A program made the translations under genes and the position numbers. From Azonexus fungiphilus (lineage in GTDB: Bacteria > Pseudomonadota > Gammaproteobacteria > Burkholderiales > Rhodocyclaceae), in assembly GCF_003634965.1 (NCBI RefSeq), contig NZ_RBXP01000013.1:372001-436000 (forward strand): a stretch of 64,000 bases of DNA, given 5' to 3'. Every line of letters starts with the position of its first letter. The stretch's first letter is position 1. Of the stretch, positions 56,159 to 64,000 are shown piece after piece. A model generated the notes under the pieces. The model saw only the letters and a list, made by a program, of their open reading frames with translations, ran no database searches and was not told the origin of the DNA.

Positions 56159-57441
56159 GACGATATTTTCGATGGCATAGCCCCTTCCCGCATCCGGTAC
56201 GCAATAACGCCGCCGCGAAGGAGTACAAGAGTGACAACAAGATTCGCTAGAAACCAACCAATCGCCCAACCTGAAATGCCGTAATTCCTAATAGAAAAGT
56301 ACTGTAAAAAAGCATACCCAATGAGCAATCCACTGGTCCGCCACAGAATACCGCGGGTACTTTTTCTTAGCACCAGAACATCCCAGAACACCCCATTAAG
56401 CATATAGAGAACATAACCTGCAACAACGATACCTGACAGTACTGGCGTGAGAGCTACCTCTCTCTGAGTAAATAAAGGCGTTAACACCTGATATGCAACA
56501 GTAAGTCCAATAATCAGAGCAATTAATGTGAATACAGAATAAAGATTGCGACGAATCGAAATATTGATCCCGCGTTGCCCCCCAGCCCCCCCATCAGGTT
56601 GCCTCAGCACTCGCATGCTCACCGCACCAGAGAAAACCAACATAAGCGGCAACGCAAAACGTTCAAAAAATATTTTAACTGCAGCCATAGCCGAATATTC
56701 GGAAGCTGTACCAATTTCTCTGAATAGAGTGAAATCGATATTGACGAAAGCAAACGAGAAAAAATTGACTGCCACAAACGATGCAGTATTCCGAACCAAA
56801 CTCTCCTGTGATCCAGAGGAAGAAGGCTGTGTCGAAAAAAGGCGCCATAGGCTAGGTCCGGAGACCCAAGCAGCTACGCCAAAGCCGATCGCCATGGCCA
56901 AAGCCATCCATAAGAATATTCTTGAGAGATCAGTTTCCTGAAAAGAAAAGGTCCAGAGGCAAAGCGGTACTGAAATAACCCAGGCGACAGAAGCCCGTAT
57001 GGTTGCAGCAGTGGCGCAGGCAGCGCGAAGCAACGACAAAAGCATTGCCTGGAACTGCATGGCAACACCGAACCCGCCTACAGCCAACAAGAGGCACGTA
57101 GCCTCAAAGTCATATCCCAGCCATAGAATGACAATAATGCCCAATCCGCCCAGAAGCAGCAAACCAATAGCCAGGGAAGTGAGTAATGAGCGAACGTGAC
57201 TCAGCAACGAGCCGTGGATGGACACCAGTCGGATCAAGGTTGCCGATATTCCGCCAAACAGCACCCCTCCGACCATCAGCGCAATACTCCACCAATATCC
57301 GAATTCCGAAAAAGAGCTTTCGTTCATGCTCCGCGACATCACCCCAAAAACCAGGATGGCGAGAAGAAAGTTACCTCCCTTGGCGACCACAAGGTTCACC
57401 AGATCCACAAGACGTGCGCTAAATGGAATACTCATAACCAT
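56155..57441 (-). CDS. wzx: O-unit flippase-like membrane protein (Wzx)
   Basis: 428 residues with about twelve membrane segments and few charged residues inside them. Starts ARLVDLVNLVVAKGGNFLLA, a polysaccharide-export pattern. ATG 57441 abuts the preceding stop; ATG 57435 is also possible. Flippases move lipid-linked units to the periplasm. Contains G7 and G6 runs on the coding strand (56592-56586 and 56583-56578). Call is by topology and context, not by a motif. Confidence 0.75.
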   Translation of the reverse strand: MVMSIPFSARLVDLVNLVVAKGGNFLLAILVFGVMSRSMNESSFSEFGYWWSIALMVGGVLFGGISATLIRLVSIHGSLLSHVRSLLTSLAIGLLLLGGLGIIVILWLGYDFEATCLLLAVGGFGVAMQFQAMLLSLLRAACATAATIRASVAWVISVPLCLWTFSFQETDLSRIFLWMALAMAIGFGVAAWVSGPSLWRLFSTQPSSSGSQESLVRNTASFVAVNFFSFAFVNIDFTLFREIGTASEYSAMAAVKIFFERFALPLMLVFSGAVSMRVLRQPDGGAGGQRGINISIRRNLYSVFTLIALIIGLTVAYQVLTPLFTQREVALTPVLSGIVVAGYVLYMLNGVFWDVLVLRKSTRGILWRTSGLLIGYAFLQYFSIRNYGISGWAIGWFLANLVVTLVLLRGGVIAYRMREGAMPSKISS

Positions 57442-58770
57442 TCAACACTTAACACTCTCTACAGAATGGATTTCTTTACCGGGCCTAAAATAATAGACAA
57501 CCAATAAAATTGGCAACCATTTTATCGTCGCAAAGAAAAATCCAGAAAACTCCTTTTCGAACTGAAAAAGCAAAGGAAGAATATAAAGAGCAGTGATAAA
57601 AGCCCCGTCCGCCATCTGAGACCGAGCAACTCCACGCTGCACCGACACACAAACCACACCCAGAACAACACCGAAGACTGGCAATCCTGATGCACCGAAT
57701 ATCAGCAGCACATCCATAGCCATAGTCTTTGGAAAATCAACAAGCAAATCGGGAAGATAAAGATTTGCAATTTGCACACTCGGCGATGTCAGCAGCGAGC
57801 CCTTGATGGCCAAATATGCCTGTTGGTTGAAAAAAAAAGACCAATAGAATGAAAACAAATCGCGAATAGAAGAAAAATGAGGCTCCCACGGGTCCAAACC
57901 TCTATCGCCTATCCTATAAATAACATTCATTGTATCAATTCGATCAAGCATCAACTTGAGCGAGGCACTAAGCGCATCCCAGATACTATTTACCAAAACT
58001 CTGCCGTTACTCTCAACAACAACTTCACGCCATATTGTGTGCATCATTGCTGCGAAGAACAAAACCATACCGAGAAACATGTATCTCGCCGGGTTATTTC
58101 GCCCCCACGCCTTTCCGAAAACGCAGATCGCAGCCAATGCAAAGACAATCAATTGCATACGCGAATTGAGCAAAAAAAAAGCCATAAAGCTTGATATATA
58201 TATCAAAAAAGTTACGCGATACAGTGAAATATGGGAGGCATCCTTTGGGGAATATCGCAAAACAATTCCTAGAAACAGGACAACAAAGACTGCCGACTCG
58301 ACCGCAAGTCGATAGAAATACAACAGAAGTGTTGGCACCCCTGCTTGCACCGCCTGCAATTCTTCATGTCCCAGCCTTCGAAAAAGCAGCCCGTACTCGA
58401 GCGCAACCGTCCAAAAAACAGCCAATAGTGCAAGTAGAATTACAGGCAAAAAAGGAGACAGAATTGAAATTCTCAAAAGAGGCGCATTACACTTAACCGA
58501 ATCCTCATTCCTCGAAAAAAAACGCATAACCGCAAAGAACGGCACCTCAAAAAGAAGAATATACAGAGACTGATAGTGCGCAAATAAACGATAGGAGTCA
58601 GCCCCCAAGCGAAAAAGATTAAAAGCAGGGAAAATATTCAATTGAGCAACAACAAGCAACCCAAAGAGTTGCATGATCAACCGCTCTTGATTCCATCGTA
58701 TATTCAGAATAGCCAAACATACCGCAAGACTCGGCAGTACGATGCACAGAAATATTTCCACAACTCTCAT
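57442..58770 (-). CDS. wzy: O-antigen polymerase-like membrane protein (Wzy)
   Basis: 442 residues with about ten membrane segments and a large periplasmic loop near residues 240-320 (RDLFSFYWSFFFNQQAYLAI), as in Wzy polymerases. Sequence itself gives no signature, so identity rests on topology and on the neighbouring flippase. Two T9 runs and a T8 run on the coding strand (57838-57830, 58180-58172 and 58522-58515) are potential slippage sites. The most AT-rich gene of the window by eye. Confidence 0.65.
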   Translation of the reverse strand: MRVVEIFLCIVLPSLAVCLAILNIRWNQERLIMQLFGLLVVAQLNIFPAFNLFRLGADSYRLFAHYQSLYILLFEVPFFAVMRFFSRNEDSVKCNAPLLRISILSPFLPVILLALLAVFWTVALEYGLLFRRLGHEELQAVQAGVPTLLLYFYRLAVESAVFVVLFLGIVLRYSPKDASHISLYRVTFLIYISSFMAFFLLNSRMQLIVFALAAICVFGKAWGRNNPARYMFLGMVLFFAAMMHTIWREVVVESNGRVLVNSIWDALSASLKLMLDRIDTMNVIYRIGDRGLDPWEPHFSSIRDLFSFYWSFFFNQQAYLAIKGSLLTSPSVQIANLYLPDLLVDFPKTMAMDVLLIFGASGLPVFGVVLGVVCVSVQRGVARSQMADGAFITALYILPLLFQFEKEFSGFFFATIKWLPILLVVYYFRPGKEIHSVESVKC

Positions 58771-58785
58771 CTACGCTCGGGCAAC

Positions 58786-59559
58786 TCAATCTGCCACGGC
58801 AATCGACAGGGCATTCCAAGTATGAGTGTCAGGCTGGGCATCGATCGAAGGAAATGCCGAGATGCCAATACTACGGAACCCCGCCATCGACAAGAGCATA
58901 GAAAACTCCTGAGGAAAAAAATATCTTAGTCGGTGCACCTCGGTACTTTCACCAACGAGACGGTCACCCGCCAAAGTCCATAGCCGGATCGTGACATCAG
59001 CAGTATGCCGAAACACATCCAACTTCGTGCTGGCGCTTCGTATCGTTTTGCGCCCCCCCCCCTCGAAGACACGGATACGGTCGGATGGCCCCATGGTAAG
59101 AACCGTTGGTCCATACCAGAAATCGCAGATAAAAAGAGCTCCACGCTTGAGTTGGCGGCGAATGTTACGCAATGATTTGAGAACATCAGCGTTTTCGGCG
59201 AGATAACCAATCACGGCAAACATCATCACGCCCAAATCGTGCTCGTGGCCGCTTTCAAAATCCCTGGCATCGCCACAAAGCCACTGGGGCCCCCCCCCAG
59301 CGAGAGACAAACCCGCACATTTGAACGTAGCCACATCCAGCATGGCCTGTGAGAGATCAACGCCGGTCACACGATAACCGCGCCCGGCTAACTCGATGGC
59401 ATGTCCCCCAGTGCCACAACCAATATCCAGGACGGATGTTGGAACATGTGCAGCGTAGCGCTGGACCGCCTCTTCGATAAGATCACATTCACCCGAGTAG
59501 TCCTTCTCGGAATAAAACTGGTCGTATTGGCCCGCGTAATGGCTTTTAAATACAGTCAA
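58786..59559 (-). CDS. SAM-dependent class I methyltransferase with G10 and G9 tracts
   Basis: 257 residues from TTG 59559, with a G-rich ribosome site. SAM motif I VLDIGCGTGGHAIELAGRGY, acidic VTGVDLSQAMLDVA, motif near CGDARDFE. A C-terminal part holds HRLRYFFPQEFSMLLSMAGF, the pattern of small-molecule/sugar methyltransferases. Two long in-frame G runs on the coding strand (ten Gs at 59062-59053, coding GGG of VFEGGGRK; nine at 59298-59290, coding AGGGPQW) could slip and switch the gene off. In the cluster it may methylate an O-antigen sugar. Confidence 0.85.
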   Translation of the reverse strand: MTVFKSHYAGQYDQFYSEKDYSGECDLIEEAVQRYAAHVPTSVLDIGCGTGGHAIELAGRGYRVTGVDLSQAMLDVATFKCAGLSLAGGGPQWLCGDARDFESGHEHDLGVMMFAVIGYLAENADVLKSLRNIRRQLKRGALFICDFWYGPTVLTMGPSDRIRVFEGGGRKTIRSASTKLDVFRHTADVTIRLWTLAGDRLVGESTEVHRLRYFFPQEFSMLLSMAGFRSIGISAFPSIDAQPDTHTWNALSIAVAD

Positions 59560-59604
59560 GATACCCGCCCCTTTTTTTGTACATGCACCCTGTTGTGAAA
59601 GTGA

Positions 59605-60732
59605 TCACCGGACGTAGCGTTTCAGGATGGACAAGAAGTTTTCGACCACATACTCCAGTTCCACTTGGGAGATGTCGGGCCCGGTCGGAAGGTAAAAACT
59701 GGCGTACGCAACCTTGTTTGCGTTCGGGCAATCCTCTTCTCTGGTCCAACCCCGGTCAATGAATATCTTCTGTAGGTTATACGGAATGAATCCTTCCCGG
59801 GTTTCCACACCAACTGCCTTTAGATCGGCCATGATAGCGGCACGGTGGAGCACCAGATGCTCCTTTAGCACAACGTGATACATCCAATAGACCGACTTCG
59901 CCCAACTTTTTTCGCCAGGAAGAATCAGATGGTCTGACAGATTGGAAAATGCAGCCGTATAAAACCGCGCAATCTCACGACGTCGCTCAACCAAAGCTTC
60001 CGCGCGCAACATCTGACCGCAGCCAAGTGCTGCTTGCAGGTTAGTCATGCGGTAGTTGAAGCCAATATCCTCATGCATGAACTTGTTATGGGTTCCGAAC
60101 GCCAAGGCCTTCAGACTGCGCGCCTTAGCCGCAATTGCCGGGTCATTGGTAGTCAACATCCCCCCCTCCCCAGTAGTCAGCACTTTGTTCGCAAAGAAGC
60201 TGAACCCACTTGCATGCGACAACCCTCCAACCTTCCGCCCTTTGTACAATGCGCCATGAGCCTCGGCGCAATCCTCAAATACAATCAAGTTATTCGCGCG
60301 GGCAATCTCATCGACCGAATCCATATCCGTAGGGTGCCCAAACAAATGGACCACCATGATCCCGCGCGACTGTGGCGTTAGCTTGCGCCGCAAGTCCTCA
60401 GGATCCATCGTCAGCGTATCGGGGTCTATGTCCACGGGTATGGGCTTTGCGCCGCAATACAGCACCGCAAAAAAAGACGCCATATTCGTCAACGTTGACA
60501 CCAAGATTTCATCGCCCGCCTTAATGCCGGCAGCCGCAAGCGCAAGATGCAAAGCGGTTGTCCCGTTTGAGCAGGAAACCGCATGCTTCACGTCACAAAA
60601 TGCAGCAAACTCCGCCTCGAAGCGTTCAATAAACTGACCGTACACCCCCGAAACAGCGTTCTCTCGCAACGCCTGATTGACAAAGTCCACCTCTTGCGGA
60701 CTGACTTGTGGACGAGAAACAGGAACTTGCAT
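59605..60732 (-). CDS. DegT/DnrJ/EryC1/StrS sugar aminotransferase (perosamine-synthetase-like)
   Basis: 375 residues from ATG 60732, GGAG 5 nt upstream; GTG 60738 would add two residues. PLP enzyme that turns a 4-keto sugar nucleotide into an amino sugar. Seen: ENAVSGVYGQFIERFE, SNGTTALHLALAAAGI, VVHLFGHPTDMD, FEDCAEAHGALYKG and the PLP lysine in FSFFANKVLTTGEGGML. Similarity in layout to perosamine synthases (GDP-4-keto-6-deoxymannose) fits with gmd in the cluster; the actual substrate is inferred. Holds a G7 run (60166-60160). Confidence 0.88.
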   Translation of the reverse strand: MQVPVSRPQVSPQEVDFVNQALRENAVSGVYGQFIERFEAEFAAFCDVKHAVSCSNGTTALHLALAAAGIKAGDEILVSTLTNMASFFAVLYCGAKPIPVDIDPDTLTMDPEDLRRKLTPQSRGIMVVHLFGHPTDMDSVDEIARANNLIVFEDCAEAHGALYKGRKVGGLSHASGFSFFANKVLTTGEGGMLTTNDPAIAAKARSLKALAFGTHNKFMHEDIGFNYRMTNLQAALGCGQMLRAEALVERRREIARFYTAAFSNLSDHLILPGEKSWAKSVYWMYHVVLKEHLVLHRAAIMADLKAVGVETREGFIPYNLQKIFIDRGWTREEDCPNANKVAYASFYLPTGPDISQVELEYVVENFLSILKRYVR

Positions 60733-60743
60733 GGGCACTCCGA

Positions 60744-61124
60744 TTAAGGCGCAATCAGCGGCTCTGAAAGCCGGAATGTATCGTTCTCGTATTGGCTCCC
60801 GGCCCTGGGCCCTTTCGTTAAAATCAAGACCTCAGCGTCCGTTAATCCTTTTAGTGCATGGCGCTCTTGCTCTCTTGTCACGGCGAAATCACCGGCGGTA
60901 AGCACACGTTCAACTTTATCGCCCCCCGGAAGCTGCGTCGCAAGCAGAATCTCGCCTTTAATCACATAGTTCCACTGCACGGTTCGCTCGTGGTAATGAT
61001 TTGCCCTGACAGCACCTTTGGCGAACGTAATAAGGGTTACAGCATTTATGTCGTCATCAGCGATCAAGTCGGTGATGGAACCGCGCGCATCGATATGCGC
61101 AGGCTGAATTTTGATGAGTTCCAC
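60744..61124 (-). CDS. cupin-domain protein, sugar-nucleotide enzyme or regulator
   Basis: 126 residues, single cupin: metal-type motif NHYHERTVQWNYVIKGE (H43, H45), then the second-motif GDFAVTREQERHAL. Too short for a two-domain enzyme. Cupins of this size in glycan loci include ketoisomerases (FdtA/WxcM) and epimerase-like proteins; the sequence does not decide. It lies between the aminotransferase and the C-methyltransferase, which suggests that it acts on the same keto sugar. Confidence 0.7.
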   Translation of the reverse strand: MELIKIQPAHIDARGSITDLIADDDINAVTLITFAKGAVRANHYHERTVQWNYVIKGEILLATQLPGGDKVERVLTAGDFAVTREQERHALKGLTDAEVLILTKGPRAGSQYENDTFRLSEPLIAP

Positions 61125-61143
61125 GGCAGGATATCTCCGATAA

Positions 61144-62367
61144 TTAATGGGTCGCGTTATTCAAGGTCTCAACCTGAGGCACATAAAATTCCAACCCCAA
61201 GTGACTCAGCTTGGCTTGAAGCATGGGGGCAATGTTCCATGGCAAAATCAAAGCATGCGTGGCAGCCTCATCAATGTCTTGATCTGCGATGATTGGAATA
61301 TGAGAGCCAGGTGTCATTTTCCCGATTTTCAAAGGCGAGGCATCTGCAACATACGCAATCACGTCAGCGTCAAGTCGGCAGTAGTTCAGGAAAGTATTCC
61401 CTTTCGTCGCAGCCCCGATGCCAATGATCTTTCCACCCGCCAACTTGATGTTCGCAAGATGAGCAACTACCGTAGTTTTCACCTTACGAACCCTTTCCAT
61501 GAAAGCACGAAAGGTTTCCGCTTCATACAAGCGAAAACTTCGCTCGTTTTCAATCATCGACTCAACCACCTGGGCATGCGTACCGCCCAATCGAGTGTAG
61601 ACGCGGATAGAGCCACACATGTAGTCAAGTCTGTCCACTTGAAAGATTGAAAATCCACTGCGCTGCAATGCAGCAGACAGTGGCTGGATTCCATAATAAT
61701 GAACGTGTTCGTGATAAATCGTATCGAAAGCAGTACCTTGAACCAAATCGAGAAGATAGGGCACCTCAAAAACAAATACTCCATCCTCTGCGAGAACCTG
61801 CTTTGCGGTCTCAAGAAGCGCACCGAGGTCGTCGGCATGATTCAAGACATTAGCACTCAGCAGCACTTGCACCGCACCCAGGCCCTTGAGGTGCTCCACG
61901 ATAGCTGTCGAAAAAAAGTCGTTGATAGTCGGCACGCCAGCCTTGATAGCCAGCGCAGATATGTTGCCAGAGGGTTCAACCCCAAGCACATTGTCATACC
62001 CCACCCCTTGGAAATGAGAAAGCAGGGTTCCAATATTGCTTCCTATATCAACAATCAGACTATTCTTTTCGGGCTGCTTGACCGCCAGGACTGCATCTGA
62101 AAACTCTTTGAAATGCGCTATCGAGACCTTTGAATTCGATGAATCGTAGCTGTAGTCCTGCTTCTGATAACGCTCAACGGCTGAGACGGAATAAAGAGTG
62201 AAGACATGACCACAAGACCGGCAAAGTCCAAGTTGAAGAGGCACAGAAACTTCAGGCCCGAGAAGGAGCTCTTCTGGCAAGAAAGTATCCGCCAACGGAT
62301 GAAATCCAAGATCAACGACCTTTTCAATATGCTCCGATTGGCAGAGCCGACATTTTTTTATCTTCAT
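61144..62367 (-). CDS. sugar C-methyltransferase (NovU/TylC3 type)
   Basis: 407 residues from ATG 62367 (GTG 62376 is a weak alternative). Three parts: N-terminal zinc-binding domain with CRLC and CRSCGH pairs; SAM domain (SLIVDIGSNIGTLLSHFQGV, LGVEPSGNISALA); C-terminal domain with GIGAATKGNTFLNYC. This is the layout of C-methyltransferases that add a methyl branch at carbon 3 or 5 of keto sugars. It implies a branched-chain sugar in the polymer, with the aminotransferase and gmd as companions. Confidence 0.88.
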   Translation of the reverse strand: MKIKKCRLCQSEHIEKVVDLGFHPLADTFLPEELLLGPEVSVPLQLGLCRSCGHVFTLYSVSAVERYQKQDYSYDSSNSKVSIAHFKEFSDAVLAVKQPEKNSLIVDIGSNIGTLLSHFQGVGYDNVLGVEPSGNISALAIKAGVPTINDFFSTAIVEHLKGLGAVQVLLSANVLNHADDLGALLETAKQVLAEDGVFVFEVPYLLDLVQGTAFDTIYHEHVHYYGIQPLSAALQRSGFSIFQVDRLDYMCGSIRVYTRLGGTHAQVVESMIENERSFRLYEAETFRAFMERVRKVKTTVVAHLANIKLAGGKIIGIGAATKGNTFLNYCRLDADVIAYVADASPLKIGKMTPGSHIPIIADQDIDEAATHALILPWNIAPMLQAKLSHLGLEFYVPQVETLNNATH

Positions 62368-62378
62368 CTGACCCACCC

Positions 62379-63455
62379 TCAGAACAAGGAGCGCCGACGC
62401 TGTGTCGCTGCACGCAACTCGGCCTCTGCCTCTGCCAGATCGGCATCGACCATTTCGTTCACCAGCTCAGGAAAACTGACTTTCGGCGACCAGCCAAGCT
62501 TCGCTCTGGCCTTGCTGGCATCGCCAAGTAAGGTATCTACCTCGGCTGGCCGGAAATATCCGGGATCGACTCCGACGACGAACCGGCCATCCGGCAAGTA
62601 CCCTTTCTCATCCACCCCTTCTCCCTCCCATCGGATCAGCATACCAAGGCGATCGGCGGCCCGAGTGACAAATTCTCGTACTGAATATTGGGCGCCAGTA
62701 GCGATAACGTAATCCTCAGGCTTCTCTTGCTGCAGCATCAGCCACTGCATCTCCACATAATCCTTCGCATGCCCCCAATCGCGCTTTGCATCCAAGTTAC
62801 CCAGATACAGGGCCCTCTGCGTGCCCAACTTGATGCGAGCTAAAGCACGGGTGATCTTACGGGTAACGAACGTCTCTCCACGGACGGGAGATTCGTGATT
62901 GAAAAGAATGCCATTGCATGCGTACATGCCATACGACTCTCGGTAGTTAACTGTAATCCAGTAACCATAGAGCTTTGCCACAGCATAAGGGGAACGCGGA
63001 TAAAAGGGAGTCGTTTCTTTCTGAGGAGTCTCTTGTACCAAACCGTATAACTCTGATGTTGACGCCTGATAAAAACGCGCCGTTTTCTGCAAGCCGGTAA
63101 TACGCAGTGCTTCCAGCATTCTCAAGACACCAACCGCGTCAGAGTTGGCTGTGTACTCGGGCTCTTCGAATGAGACGGCGACATGACTCTGCGCGGCAAG
63201 GTTATACACTTCGTCCGGCTGAGATTGCTCAACAACCCGCAACAAGCTAGAGGAATCCGTCATGTCTCCGTAATGCAACACCAAACGGCCAGGATGCTCA
63301 TGCGGATCCGCGTACAAATGGTCAATCCGGTGTGTATTGAACAGGGAAACCCGTCGTCTTATTCCATGAACGGTATAGCCCTTTCTAAGAAGGAACTCCG
63401 CCAAATAGGCGCCATCCTGCCCCGTGACCCCCGTGATAAGCGCTACCTTGGACAT
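62379..63455 (-). CDS. gmd: GDP-mannose 4,6-dehydratase
   Basis: 358 residues. NAD-binding start [20 protein letters not shown], the catalytic set TSELYG and [40 protein letters not shown], and [14 protein letters not shown]. Makes GDP-4-keto-6-deoxymannose, precursor of fucose, rhamnose, perosamine and colitose. Here there is no fcl in the visible part; the aminotransferase and C-methyltransferase are the likely users. Confidence 0.96.
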   Translation of the reverse strand: MSKVALITGVTGQDGAYLAEFLLRKGYTVHGIRRRVSLFNTHRIDHLYADPHEHPGRLVLHYGDMTDSSSLLRVVEQSQPDEVYNLAAQSHVAVSFEEPEYTANSDAVGVLRMLEALRITGLQKTARFYQASTSELYGLVQETPQKETTPFYPRSPYAVAKLYGYWITVNYRESYGMYACNGILFNHESPVRGETFVTRKITRALARIKLGTQRALYLGNLDAKRDWGHAKDYVEMQWLMLQQEKPEDYVIATGAQYSVREFVTRAADRLGMLIRWEGEGVDEKGYLPDGRFVVGVDPGYFRPAEVDTLLGDASKARAKLGWSPKVSFPELVNEMVDADLAEAEAELRAATQRRRSLF

Positions 63456-63463
63456 GCTGTGAT

Positions 63464-64000
63464 TTAACTCGTAAGCAAATTACAAAAATCCAGTGTCCAA
63501 TCCTGATCGGTCGGACAACAAGACCCCTTGAAAACAGCGTGCGGCACCAAGTAGACAAAGATGTCTGCCTCTGCACATGCCCGTGAAACATCCACCAGCA
63601 AAGCCTGTTCGTTAAACCCACCTGGCAGCGCATTGACAAAAGGCTCTACGATCAACAACTGTCCCTCGATAGTTGCATTCAGCGCACGGCAAATTTCAAG
63701 GGCTGGGCTCTCACGCAAGTCATCAATGTCCGGTTTGAACGCCAGACCGAAGCAAGCTATCTTAAGCTCGCTCGCTTGCTTGTTCGGATTCAATGCAAAA
63801 AACCGATCGACAGCATCTTTGATTTTGGCCACAACCCAATGAGGCTTACTGTCGTTGACATGACGAGCAGTACTAATCAAACGCGCATGTTCGGGGGTCT
63901 TACTGACGATAAACCAAGGGTCAACGGCGATGCAATGCCCACCAACCCCAGGCCCTGGCTGAAGAATGTTTACACGAGGGTGCCTATTGGCCAGCTTGAT
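63464..64000 (-). CDS. wecC: UDP-N-acetyl-D-mannosamine dehydrogenase, C-terminal part (5' end off window)
   Basis: 178 residues to the stop, open to base 64000. The catalytic cysteine lies in [20 protein letters not shown], near the right edge, followed by the C-terminal UDP-binding domain ([20 protein letters not shown]) typical of UDP-hexose dehydrogenases. [10 protein letters not shown] and the ending with VYLVPHAVF are those of the WecC type. It makes UDP-ManNAcA. The rest of the cluster continues to the right. Confidence 0.9.
   Translation of the reverse strand: MKLANRHPRVNILQPGPGVGGHCIAVDPWFIVSKTPEHARLISTARHVNDSKPHWVVAKIKDAVDRFFALNPNKQASELKIACFGLAFKPDIDDLRESPALEICRALNATIEGQLLIVEPFVNALPGGFNEQALLVDVSRACAEADIFVYLVPHAVFKGSCCPTDQDWTLDFCNLLTS

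Noticed and set aside
48473..64000. insertion sequences in the O-antigen cluster
   Set aside because: No transposase-like frame or terminal inverted repeats were seen.

Overview
The window is a 64 kb stretch of a GC-rich betaproteobacterial chromosome. The housekeeping genes and their order (uvrD; leuS-lptE-holA; proA; tsaD / rpsU-yqeY-dnaG-rpoD-tRNA) and the 70-residue S21 protein point to the Rhodocyclales, close to Dechloromonas/Azonexus; this placement is inferred from gene content and was not checked by a search. No transposase, integrase, rRNA or CRISPR array was seen.

Region 1 (1-34 kb) is mostly core genome. In order it holds a TAXI-type TRAP binding protein (cut by the left edge), uvrD, a small unknown protein with a good promoter, and leuS-lptE-holA. 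Between holA and proA sits a four-gene signalling operon: TonB-dependent receptor, YfiR-like periplasmic protein, CHASE8-like hybrid histidine kinase, and a REC-GGDEF diguanylate cyclase. Then come gcdH, a polar amino-acid ABC transporter, ogt-xerD, a FlxA-like coiled-coil protein, ybaK, a ZIP metal transporter, folB/plsY, two tiny ORFs, corA, tsaD, rpsU-yqeY-dnaG-rpoD and a CAU-anticodon tRNA.

Region 2 (31.5-48.4 kb) builds the lipid A/core part of lipopolysaccharide. It has an LpxL/HtrB-type acyltransferase, an InaA-type kinase, a carbamoyltransferase, three glycosyltransferases and a membrane GT-C-like protein on the + strand. MsbA lies in the middle. Two convergent/divergent blocks on the - strand carry WaaG, WaaP (RfaP) and four more proteins with kinase folds. 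In total I count seven kinase-like domains in six proteins, including one protein with two kinase domains and one with a glycosidase-like domain fused in front of the kinase.

Region 3 (48.4-64 kb) is an O-antigen/exopolysaccharide cluster, all on the - strand and entering from the right edge: UDP-ManNAc dehydrogenase (partial), gmd, a C-methyltransferase, a cupin, a DegT-type aminotransferase, a small methyltransferase, a polymerase-like and a flippase-like membrane protein, a glycosyltransferase, a bidomain oxidoreductase, a heparinase-like protein, a WbuB-like glycosyltransferase, a PglC-type initiating sugar transferase and an acetyltransferase. Much of this region is visibly AT-richer than the rest, lacks the genome's dispersed palindrome, and carries long homopolymer runs inside genes, including G10 and G9 tracts in one methyltransferase.

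A 12-bp palindrome, ACGGTCGACCGT, recurs through the first 47 kb in both intergenic and coding DNA. Two promoters near 22.5 and 24.4 kb share an almost identical 20-bp operator-like element at identical spacing.
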